Source of the DNA: an uncultured Nostoc sp.
Lineage (GTDB): Bacteria; Cyanobacteriota; Cyanobacteriia; Cyanobacteriales; Nostocaceae
Assembly (NCBI RefSeq): GCF_937863485.1
Contig: NZ_CALMFY010000005.1
Coordinates: 1-64,000 of the forward strand
Length of the DNA: 64,000 nt
Reading direction: 5' to 3'
The position numbers and the translations under genes were made by a program. The notes beneath the pieces were generated by a model. The model saw only the letters and a list, made by a program, of their open reading frames with translations. It was not told where the DNA came from and made no database searches. Below, in pieces: positions 40,101-48,857 of the stretch; the first letter of the stretch is position 1; each line of letters starts with the position of its first letter.

Positions 40101-40293
40101 TCAAGAAAAGCCTTAATCAAAAGTAATCAAAATAAGTCATGCTTGAACTCCTTTATGACTCAAAATATTATCTTTTGGGAAAAAACTTTTTTAACCCTTT
40201 CGGCAGCGTGCTGATTAGATGTATGAATCTTGTTGGAGAGACGCAAAATCATTGTGGTGAAAACGTAAATGCTCACACATAGCCTATTCACAA

Positions 40294-40695
40294 CTACTCA
40301 ACCCAGTTTTCTAGTAGGAGCGTAGGAATACGAGAAAACTCTCGCACATTATTGGTGACGAGGGTAACTCCTAAACTCAGCGCATGAGAAGCAATGAGCA
40401 TATCCATTGCACCAATAATAAGTCCTCTACTTTCTAGATTGCTTCTGATGCTGCCGTAAATCGTTGCAGATGCTTGATTGAATTCGACAATTTCTAGAGG
40501 TAGTAGAAATTGCATCAGGGCGATGCGGTTTTTCTCTTGCTGTTGGCTTTTGCCAACTCCGTATTCGAGTTCGGCAACGGTGATGGAGGAGATACCGACA
40601 TCAGAAATGCTAAGGGTTTGGAATTTATCCAGTACTTTTTGGGGTTTTTGCTTGATGAGGTAAATGCAGATATTGGTATCAAGCAGGTATCGCAT
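40294..40695 (-). CDS. VapC-family PIN-domain toxin
   Basis: MRYLLDTNICIYLIKQKP...AMDMLIASHALSLGVTLVTNNVREFSRI. Confidence 0.9.
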   Translation of the reverse strand: MRYLLDTNICIYLIKQKPQKVLDKFQTLSISDVGISSITVAELEYGVGKSQQQEKNRIALMQFLLPLEIVEFNQASATIYGSIRSNLESRGLIIGAMDMLIASHALSLGVTLVTNNVREFSRIPTLLLENWVE

Positions 40696-40923
40696 TTAGA
40701 AGTTCTCTCTGGTATCAAGGAGTGGTTGATCTCTAGAATTCATGAAGTCATCGGAGAAATTGTCTAGACTATCGATGAGGGATTGCCAGGGGTTATCTTT
40801 GGCAATGAGGACAATGGCGTTACCAATTTTTTTGATATAAACTTCAGTACCAGTGAGTTGAAAGTCTTCGGGCAAAATGACCATTTGGTGAGTGCCATCA
40901 GTGGTAAGTTTAGCAGTATTCAT
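40696..40923 (-). CDS. VapB-family antitoxin (AbrB-like)
   Basis: MNTAKLTTDGTHQMVILPEDFQLTGTEVYIKKIGNAIVLIAKD; immediately upstream of vapC. Confidence 0.88.
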   Translation of the reverse strand: MNTAKLTTDGTHQMVILPEDFQLTGTEVYIKKIGNAIVLIAKDNPWQSLIDSLDNFSDDFMNSRDQPLLDTRENF

Positions 40924-41157
40924 GGTGTTATTGTCCTGAAATTAGCTAATATTTCTGGTCTGGTTAGCATGAAATTTGATAAATGCAACTCTAAAATTTG
41001 CTTGAGTAGCTCATTGTTAAACCGAATCTATAGAAATCCTAGCAGTCCTGCCGAGGAATATGATGTTTACGAAAGGATCAATATGGTAAAGGCGATCGCC
41101 TATGACCAGTTATTTCTTGCAAAAAGCGATCGGAAACTGCATAAATATCGCACTTAC

Positions 41158-41253
41158 TCAGGAACTTGCACGAGATTGGCGATCGCATTTCCTAAACGAG
41201 TGAAGTGATTCGGATGCAGCAACCAAAACAGAGGTATCAAACAAGACTTTCAT
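41158..41253 (-). pseudogene. Truncated VapC-like PIN toxin (31 aa)
   Basis: MKVLFDTSVLVAASESLHSFRKCDRQSRASS*; start overlaps antitoxin stop (ATGA). Confidence 0.75.
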
Positions 41254-41528
41254 AAAGCCATTTGATCCGGAATGCGTTCTTCTCTCAATTCATCTATAAA
41301 GGTATTTAAATCAAAGTTTTCTGGTAATTGGGCATCTACAACCAAAATCCCTTCTTTTCGATATACTTTTGGTTGGTTAGAAGACACTACATTGGTTGCT
41401 TCTGCCGTTTGCTGAGTGAGCGCATCAATTTTTTCAGCGATCGCTTGCAAAATAAACTGCTTAGTCAATATTCCCTGACTGCTTGCCCATTTTTCGATCT
41501 TCTGTTGGAGTTGGGGAGGAAAGTTCAT
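41250..41528 (-). CDS. Antitoxin of a VapBC-type pair whose toxin is truncated
   Basis: MNFPPQLQQKIEKWASSQGILTKQFILQAIAEKIDALTQQ...; ORF extends upstream to 41648 through a repeat. Confidence 0.7.
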   Translation of the reverse strand: MNFPPQLQQKIEKWASSQGILTKQFILQAIAEKIDALTQQTAEATNVVSSNQPKVYRKEGILVVDAQLPENFDLNTFIDELREERIPDQMAL

Positions 41529-41731
41529 AGGAGTAAATATAAAGGGCTTCACATCCCAATTGAAGAAGTGCGTAGGCGTAGCCCGTCGTAGGCATCGCAT
41601 AGCAGACACGCTCAAAATTTGGGATGATGCTTTCGGCGGCAGTGACATATCGTTTTAGCAGTTCTGTTGATAAATATGACGGTGATGAAAGAATCAACAT
41701 GGTAAAATTTAAACAATGAGAGGATGTGAGT

Positions 41732-42547
41732 ATGGTTAAGACAGCGATAGAGTCGAGAAAGAATAAAAACTATAAAGGGTTCACTTTTGAATAGCACAAA
41801 TATTTTGGGCAATATATTAAGCATCGGAGAGATGAAGCTCTAAATCTTAGTACTGTTTCTAGCTGGTGTTATGGCAAAACTGCAAAAATTTCCAGGCTAG
41901 CTTGTAAAGTTGAGAGTACTCTTTCAGAGCTTAAGAGCGAACTAGATAATGCAGTATGTGCTGAAACTTTACCCAATCACATCCTGTTTAAGGATGGTTA
42001 CGATCCTGAACTTGAACCAGTGAATTGTTATTACGGAAAAAGCGAGTTCCGGGAACAGTGGAATCGTGAGTTTATCAATGGGTTTAGGCCAGAATTTCAA
42101 GAACAATCATCAGAAGGGCTTCACCCACCGTCTAATCTCTCTAAACGACGTGATGGGTTTACCTTAAATGAACATCGCCATGTAGCTCGAATCTTACGCT
42201 GTCAGATTCGACAGGCATCAATTACAACAATTCTAATCTGGAATGCTTATGGAACGAAGTCGCAAATCACCAAGTTCGCTTACCGTTGGTGGAAAGCAGC
42301 AACAGCTTTGTTTTGGGAACTAAATGAAACGTCAGGTGATATTCCCGATCTATATTGCATAAGTAATTCTTTTAATAGAGTTGAAGCCGAAATTATTGCC
42401 GATCAGAGTTTTGCTGAACCACTTATAGTTCCATTACCAAAATCTAGATTGGAGAAATCTCTAATTAGTATTGGAGAGGTTGTGCAAGACAAATACAATC
42501 TAAATATGAAATCAGATAAGCTATATACAAATATTATTTACCCATAG
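41732..42547 (+). pseudogene. Hypothetical gene interrupted by one in-frame TAG (41792-41794)
   Basis: MVKTAIESRKNKNYKGFTFE*HKYFGQYIKHRRDEALNLSTVSSWCYGKTAKISRLACKVESTLSEL...; open in the same frame to 42547. Confidence 0.6.
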
Positions 42548-42581
42548 CTTCACATGAGTAAGAGTTATTAGATTTATCGCT

Positions 42582-42611
42582 CTAAATGATATTGGCATCA
42601 ATCAAAATCAC
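42582..42611 (-). pseudogene. Nine-codon VapC start remnant (VILIDANII*)
   Basis: GTG ATT TTG ATT GAT GCC AAT ATC ATT TAG overlapping the antitoxin stop by 1 nt. Confidence 0.6.
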
Positions 42612-42847
42612 TAAAGATATTTCTTTACCCGACGTTCTTCTAGCATGGACTCCACCCGTTCATCAGTCGGCGCTGGCTGGTCGGTCTTCAATAAACCTTT
42701 CATCTGCTTGATAATACGTGATCGCTCAGATGGTTGGGTTGGAACATCTTGCAAGGATTCAATAATCGCACGGACAAGTTCAAGGCGATCGCTCACTGGC
42801 AGTTGACGGGCTTGCTCTTTAAGCTCTTGCAGGGACATAGAAAACAC
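42611..42847 (-). CDS. Orphan antitoxin (addiction-module type)
   Basis: MSLQELKEQARQLPVSDRLELVRAIIESLQ... Confidence 0.7.
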   Translation of the reverse strand: MFSMSLQELKEQARQLPVSDRLELVRAIIESLQDVPTQPSERSRIIKQMKGLLKTDQPAPTDERVESMLEERRVKKYL

Positions 42848-42884
42848 TCCGACAAATGCTGTATCTAAATTTTAGTATGAGGGG

Positions 42885-44078
42885 TCAACGTTTAACTAAA
42901 GAGAAATCCGGTGTCAACCTTTGCAAAACTTGCTTCAACACCATTACCGTCCAATCTATATCAGCTTCGCTAGTATCACGTCCCAATGTGATGCGAATTC
43001 CCCCCAAAGCAGCTTTTTCTGAATAACCCATCGCTAACAATATCGGGCTAGGGCTAAGTTTACCACTGTGACAGGCAGCACCAGCACTGATGCCAATACC
43101 AGCAAGGTTTAGCTGTCGTACCAAGGTTTTACCACTGAGTTTTTCCCCATCGGCGTTTTCTAGGCACATACTGACATGGTGAGGTAAACGATCGCAGGCA
43201 TCCCCTGTAGCAATTAAACCAGGAATCTCAGCTAATTGGGCAAAGGCGCGATCGCGTAACTCAATCAACCGTGGTGTTTCTGTAGCTAATTCTTCTGCTG
43301 CTAATTCTGCTGCTACACCAAACCCCGCAATTATCGGTACTGCTTGCGTACCAGAACGTAGTCCCATTTCTTGCCCACCACCACCCAGTAGAGGCATCAA
43401 TTCCACACCAGGACGCACATATAGCGCCCCTGCACCTTGGGGGCCATATATTTTATGACTGGAAAGACTAACTAAGTCTACTGGGACTTGTTGCACATCT
43501 ATGGGTAAGCGTCCCGCAGCTTGCACCGCATCTGTATGGAACAAAGCACCATGCAATCGCACAATCTTTCCTAGTTCCTCAATTGGTTGCACAGTCCCTA
43601 CTTCACTTTGACCATAAATCACTGAAACTAAAACTGTGTTATGTCGCAAGGCTGCCTTTAAATCTAGGGGATTGACTCTACCTTTAATATCTACAGACAA
43701 GCGCGTAACTTCCCAACCCCACATCTCTAGCGATCGCACTGTCTCAGAAATTGCTGAATGCTCGACGCTGGAGATAATTATATGTTGAGGAACAGCATAC
43801 AACCGAGCCACGCCCATAATTGCTAGATTATTTGCCTCAGTGCCGCCAGAGGTAAAGATTATGGATGCCGGATCGACAGCGTTAATTAAACCAGCAACTT
43901 GGACTCTGGCTTGTTCCACAACCGTTGCAGCCCGTTGTCCCCACTCGTGTAAGCTGGAAGGATTGCCCCACTGTTGGGTGAGGACTGTTTGCATAACTGC
44001 GATCGCTTCTTTTCGAGTGGGAGTGGTGGCGCTGTAATCTAGATAAATTTGCATATAACTGAATAATCGTGAGAACAC
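42885..44078 (-). CDS. Cysteine desulfurase (NifS/IscS class V aminotransferase)
   Basis: IYLDYSATTPTRKEAI, FTSGGTEANNLAIMG, HTDAVQAAGRLPIDV, LSSHKIYGPQGAGALYVR, ISAGAACHSGKLSPS. Confidence 0.92.
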   Translation of the reverse strand: MFSRLFSYMQIYLDYSATTPTRKEAIAVMQTVLTQQWGNPSSLHEWGQRAATVVEQARVQVAGLINAVDPASIIFTSGGTEANNLAIMGVARLYAVPQHIIISSVEHSAISETVRSLEMWGWEVTRLSVDIKGRVNPLDLKAALRHNTVLVSVIYGQSEVGTVQPIEELGKIVRLHGALFHTDAVQAAGRLPIDVQQVPVDLVSLSSHKIYGPQGAGALYVRPGVELMPLLGGGGQEMGLRSGTQAVPIIAGFGVAAELAAEELATETPRLIELRDRAFAQLAEIPGLIATGDACDRLPHHVSMCLENADGEKLSGKTLVRQLNLAGIGISAGAACHSGKLSPSPILLAMGYSEKAALGGIRITLGRDTSEADIDWTVMVLKQVLQRLTPDFSLVKR

Positions 44079-44229
44079 ACGTTGGTAGTAGGCTGCTGAT
44101 ATTTTCAGAATATACAGTTTTAGTGGACAAATCCTGAAAAAATCTTTGTAATTCTGCCTCTAGCAGTGGATTTTTCCCTTTGCTTGAAAAGCTATTTATC
44201 TACTTAATTCAAAACACAAAATTTGGGGA

Positions 44230-45900
44230 ATGATAAATATGTCCACCTCAATTCATTTTTACCAGATTACAGTGCAACTTATCTCTAGACAAAGATATTT
44301 TTTATATATCTTTTTACTGATATTTCCCCTCGCTGGTTGTCAACGAGTCGAGTCCTACAATCAGCATCCAGCACCCTTACCACAAGACCCATTAGTTCAA
44401 GTTTACTTTAACCATTCTGAGTCTTCAGAATACAAAGAACCTTACCGTCAGCAAACTCGCCTGGGAGATGATTTAGAAAAACAAATTGTCAATGCTATTA
44501 CGCACGCTAAATTTACAGTAGATGTGGCGGTGCAAGAATTACGTTTACCCAAAGTTGCCCAAGCACTGGTTGATAGACAGAAAGCTGGGGTAAAAGTCAG
44601 GATAATTTTAGAAAATACTTATAGCCGACCTTGGAGTAGTTTAACATCTGCTGAAGTAGGTAAGTTAAATAAAAGAGAACAGGAACGCTATCACGAATTT
44701 CGCAAATTTATTGATATTAACCAAGATAATCAACTTAGTTTAACAGAGATTAATCAAAGAGATGCTTTGATAATTTTGCAAAATGCCAAAATCCCCTGGA
44801 TAGATGATCAAGCGGATGGTTCAGCAGGTAGCAGTTTGATGCATCACAAATTTGTGATTGTGGACAATCGCTTTGTAATTATTACTTCAGCGAATTTTAC
44901 TTTAAGTGATACTTATGGTGATTTCACAAATTCTAACTCTTTAGGCAATGCTAATAACTTGTTGCAGATTGACAGCCCAGAATTAGCATCTTTATTTACA
45001 GAAGAGTTTAACGTTATGTGGGGAGATGGGCCAGGAGGTAAACCAGATAGTCGATTCGGTTTGCAAAAACCGATGCGCTCGCCTAAACAAATTACATTAA
45101 ATCAAACCATAATTACTGTGCAATTTTCGCCTACTTCTCCAACTCAACCCTGGAATAACAGTAGTAATGGTTTAATTGGTAAAACTTTAGATTCAGCAAC
45201 AAAATCTGTTGATATGGCGTTATTTGTCCTTTCCGATCAACGTCTTGCCAATATCTTAGAAAATCGCCATCAACAAAGTGTCCAAATTCGCACTTTAATT
45301 GAACCACAATTTGCCTATCGTCCTTATAGCGAAGCATTAGATATGATGGGGGTTGCTCTCAGTAATAAATGTAAATATGAAGTTGATAACCAACCTTGGC
45401 AAAATCCAATTACCACCGTAGGCGTACCTGTATTACCCAAAGGCGATTTATTGCATCACAAATTTGGTGTGATTGATAGCCAAACAGTAATTACAGGTTC
45501 TCATAATTGGTCAGACGCTGCCAATAATGGTAACGATGAGACACTTGTAGTAATTGAAAGTCCCATAGTTGCTGCTCATTATGTGCGAGAATTTGCTCGT
45601 CTTTATGCCAAAGTTAAACCCGGCTTACCACCAGCAATTCAAGAAAAAATTAAATTAGAACAAACACGGTGTCCCCAGATAAAAACTTCTTCATCAAGTG
45701 AACTACAAGTAATTAAACAAATAAATATCAACACTGCAAGTCTGGAAGAATTAGCAACTCTCCCTGGCGTGGGTAAGAAGTTAGGACAGCGGATAATTCT
45801 TAGCCGTCAACAGCAAAAATTTACATCTTTACAAGACTTAAAAAGAGTTCCAGTTAGTGCTAAGACATTGGAAAAATGGCGTGAACGAGTTACTTGGTAG
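44230..45900 (+). CDS. Phospholipase D-family lipoprotein with EF-hand insertion and C-terminal helix-hairpin-helix
   Basis: Lipobox FPLAGC; HHKFVIVDNRFVIITSANFT and HHKFGVIDSQTVITGSHNWS (two HKD motifs); DINQDNQLSLTE EF-hand loop; INTASLEELATLPGVGKKLGQRII HhH. Confidence 0.9.
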   Translation: MINMSTSIHFYQITVQLISRQRYFLYIFLLIFPLAGCQRVESYNQHPAPLPQDPLVQVYFNHSESSEYKEPYRQQTRLGDDLEKQIVNAITHAKFTVDVAVQELRLPKVAQALVDRQKAGVKVRIILENTYSRPWSSLTSAEVGKLNKREQERYHEFRKFIDINQDNQLSLTEINQRDALIILQNAKIPWIDDQADGSAGSSLMHHKFVIVDNRFVIITSANFTLSDTYGDFTNSNSLGNANNLLQIDSPELASLFTEEFNVMWGDGPGGKPDSRFGLQKPMRSPKQITLNQTIITVQFSPTSPTQPWNNSSNGLIGKTLDSATKSVDMALFVLSDQRLANILENRHQQSVQIRTLIEPQFAYRPYSEALDMMGVALSNKCKYEVDNQPWQNPITTVGVPVLPKGDLLHHKFGVIDSQTVITGSHNWSDAANNGNDETLVVIESPIVAAHYVREFARLYAKVKPGLPPAIQEKIKLEQTRCPQIKTSSSSELQVIKQININTASLEELATLPGVGKKLGQRIILSRQQQKFTSLQDLKRVPVSAKTLEKWRERVTW

Positions 45901-46025
45901 CAGTCTTTATTTAACTAGGACTTACGCAATAACTCTCTGAAACCTTATTCCTTCGTGTCCTTTGCGTACTTTGCGGTTCGTTTTTTCATGATTTTGCGTA
46001 AGTCCTGTTTAACGTGAGTTCGATA

Positions 46026-46114
46026 AACCTCTTCCTGCCTTGAACTTTAGTTCAAGTCTGTGCCTCTGAGACTCCCAGAGGGACAGATTTTGCGTAGTAA
46101 AACCTCTTAGAGGT
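46026..46114. repeat. Cloverleaf-like structured repeat, copy 2
   Basis: ACCTCT/AGAGGT outer pairing, conserved CTTGAAC-TTTA-GTTCAAG and TTTTGCGTAGTAAAA hairpins, TGTGCCTCTG/CAGAGGGACA stem. Confidence 0.75.
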
Positions 46115-46178
46115 CTTTTGATTTGACTAACAAGATCCGCGACAACTTTTACGAAGTCGGGGATCTGGGGCAGACAAT

Positions 46179-47267
46179 TTAAATGCGATCGCTACTTAAA
46201 CTAAGCAAACTGCGGGAATGCCCATTCTGAGAAAATCGTTCTGCTATTACTTGTTGATAAACCGCCTCATAGCCATCAGTCATATGCTTAACGCTGAAAA
46301 TGTTTTCGACATGCTGGCGACAGGCATAGCGGTCTAACTCTGTTACTTGGTCAATAGCACTGATGCACTCTTGAATATTATTGCAGAGGAAACCCGTCTT
46401 GCCGTGGGAAATTACCTCTTCAGTAGACCCCAATTTTATCGCAATCACTGGCGTACCCGAAGCCATTGACTCAACCATTACCAACCCAAACGGTTCTCGC
46501 CAAGTGATCGGAAACAGAGTTGCGACTGCACCTCCCATAAGGGCATTTTTTTGAATATGGTTAGCTTCACCTAGATACTCAATTTGCTTCCCGTCAATGT
46601 GCGGTTTAATTTCCTTCTCAAAGTATTCCACATCAACGACATCCACCTTACCTGCCATTTTCAAATGCCAACCAGTTTCTTTGGCAATTTCTATTGCTAA
46701 ATGCGCTCCCTTTTCAGGAGACATCCGACCCAAAAACGCTAGGTAGGGCGGATTTTCTGGTTGGGCGTGAAACTCATAACTGCTGACATCAATTCCGTTG
46801 TAGACCGTTGCTAGATAGTTTAACCCTAACCTTGGTTCTCGTTGTGCATCGGAAATATTCACATAGGGTTGTTTTTTCCCAAAACTAAATATCTTTTCGT
46901 TGTCAGGGGTAAAAATACCGTGCAACGTATGAACTGTAGGGGTTGTGACGAGATTTGCGTAGGCCAGTGTCCCATGCCCCACATGAGAGTGAATAATATC
47001 AAACTCTTCTGCACGTTCATACACCGAAGCTAGATTCAGCATTTCGTAAACGCTGTAATCTTTGATAGTGCGATCAAGTCTGAGGGCACGGGGATGAACT
47101 GACGTTAGTTTTGCCAGACTAATAGAATCTCCCGATGCAAATAAAGTTACTTCGTGTCCGCGTCGAACTAATTCATCGGTCAGTAACCCCACTACTAACT
47201 CTACACCACCATAAGCTGGAGGCGGAACTCTTTCCCATAATGGAGCTACTTGAGCAATTCGCATCAC
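46179..47267 (-). CDS. Glycosyltransferase family 4 protein
   Basis: MRIAQVAPLWERVPPPAYGGVELVVGLLTDELVRRGHEVTLFASG, FLGRMSPEKGAHLAI, ITWREPFGLVMVESMASGTPVIA. Confidence 0.9.
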   Translation of the reverse strand: MMRIAQVAPLWERVPPPAYGGVELVVGLLTDELVRRGHEVTLFASGDSISLAKLTSVHPRALRLDRTIKDYSVYEMLNLASVYERAEEFDIIHSHVGHGTLAYANLVTTPTVHTLHGIFTPDNEKIFSFGKKQPYVNISDAQREPRLGLNYLATVYNGIDVSSYEFHAQPENPPYLAFLGRMSPEKGAHLAIEIAKETGWHLKMAGKVDVVDVEYFEKEIKPHIDGKQIEYLGEANHIQKNALMGGAVATLFPITWREPFGLVMVESMASGTPVIAIKLGSTEEVISHGKTGFLCNNIQECISAIDQVTELDRYACRQHVENIFSVKHMTDGYEAVYQQVIAERFSQNGHSRSLLSLSSDRI

Positions 47268-47647
47268 AAACCTCCTAAAAAATAAAAATTGAATTATGAA
47301 GTTTTTTCTTTTTGTTGCTCTAGTGCTTGTAATTCATTCACTCTGCATCAGAAAGTAACTTCAGATACTAAACTTATTAACAATTCCCTTCAAATATTAA
47401 GCTCATTTTTATTCATTTTTTATCTATCCTAGTACGGAAATTACCCACTCCTAAAGAGGTAAATACATCCAATTTATTAATTTTTGGTGATTTGGTGCAA
47501 TTTTAAATATAGTTTTTTGATAAAGATAAATTTTATTTAATCGTCAAAAATTCAGCTAAATGGTGATAATGGACGAAAAATCTCTATTCTCGCCTGTTAA
47601 TTATCTGATTTTCAAATGTTAATTAAAGAATAAATTGTGTAGTCACT

Positions 47648-47696
47648 CTTTGGGCGGCTTTCCGTACTCTAAAGGACAATCCGTAGCCGCCCAAAG
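47648..47696. other. Hairpin CTTTGGGCGGCT/AGCCGCCCAAAG in intergenic region
   Basis: 12-bp perfect stem, 25-nt loop. Confidence 0.55.
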
Positions 47697-48047
47697 GGTA
47701 AATTTTTGTGAAGTAGGTAGTTTTAAATCAGAAGTGCCAAAGTTTGATTAGGAGTTCTATCCAAATTCTTACCGATAACAATTAATTAGTACAGAATCTC
47801 ACCCGTCACTGTGACTCGGATAGTATTGGCATCAAGACAACAGATGTGGTTCAAATAAATGAAAACTGCTGTAAATAGAGGAATCCTCACAGATTATATT
47901 ATTTGTCATTGCAAACAAAATGAAGCGATGTCTACGACGGGCTATTCGGCGTCGCACACAAGGATAGATTTTTTATTATTCAAAATATTGACTTATTACC
48001 TAAAATATGATATTTTAGGTTGCTATCAATAAAAATCAAATATAAAC

Positions 48048-48857
48048 GTGAATATCTCTCCATCTCTCAAAAAACCGCGTGTCTCATGGCAGGCGGTTTT
48101 CTCACTGCTGATATTTGTATTCATGTATCTGCCCATACTGGTACTTGGCTTTTATAGCTTCAATCAGTCGCCCTACAGTGCAACTTGGCAAGGATTCACT
48201 CTCGATTGGTATGGCAAGTTGTTCAATGACGATCGCATCTTATCAGCTTTGCAAAACAGTATGATAGTTGCTGTTTGTGCTGTGGGGATTTCAGCAGTGC
48301 TGGGAACCTTGATGGCGGTTGGGTTGGCGCGTTACCAATTTCCTGGTAAAAAATTGTATCGTGGTATTGCTTACCTACCATTGATTATTCCCGATATTGC
48401 GATCGCAGTGGCTACCTTAGTATGCCTAGCGGCGTTTGCAATACCTTTAAGTTTGTGGACAATAGTTGCAGCCCATGTGGTGTTTTGTCTCGCCTACGTC
48501 GGACTTGTAGTTGCTTCACGACTGACTAATTTAGATCCTCACTTAGAAGAAGCAGCACTAGATTTAGGCGCTACACCCACACAAGCTTTCCTGAAAGTAT
48601 TGTTACCTCAATTGATGCCTGGTATTGTAGCTGGTTGTCTCTTGGCCTTTGTCCTTAGCTTAGATGACTTTCTCATTGCCAGTTTTACTGCTGGTAGCGG
48701 TTCTAACACCCTACCAATGGAAATTTTTAGCCGCATTAGAACAGGAGTCAAGCCTGATATTAACGCTTTGAGTGTGATGTTGATTTCAATATCTGCGATC
48801 GTTGCTCTTGTAGCTGAATCAATTCGCGCTTCTGAAGAGAATAAAAGTTTCAAATAA
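48048..48857 (+). CDS. PotC-like spermidine/putrescine ABC transporter permease, isolated
   Basis: Six-TM permease, EAA loop EEAALDLGATPTQAFLKVLLPQLMPGIVAG; GTG start. Confidence 0.85.
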   Translation: MNISPSLKKPRVSWQAVFSLLIFVFMYLPILVLGFYSFNQSPYSATWQGFTLDWYGKLFNDDRILSALQNSMIVAVCAVGISAVLGTLMAVGLARYQFPGKKLYRGIAYLPLIIPDIAIAVATLVCLAAFAIPLSLWTIVAAHVVFCLAYVGLVVASRLTNLDPHLEEAALDLGATPTQAFLKVLLPQLMPGIVAGCLLAFVLSLDDFLIASFTAGSGSNTLPMEIFSRIRTGVKPDINALSVMLISISAIVALVAESIRASEENKSFK

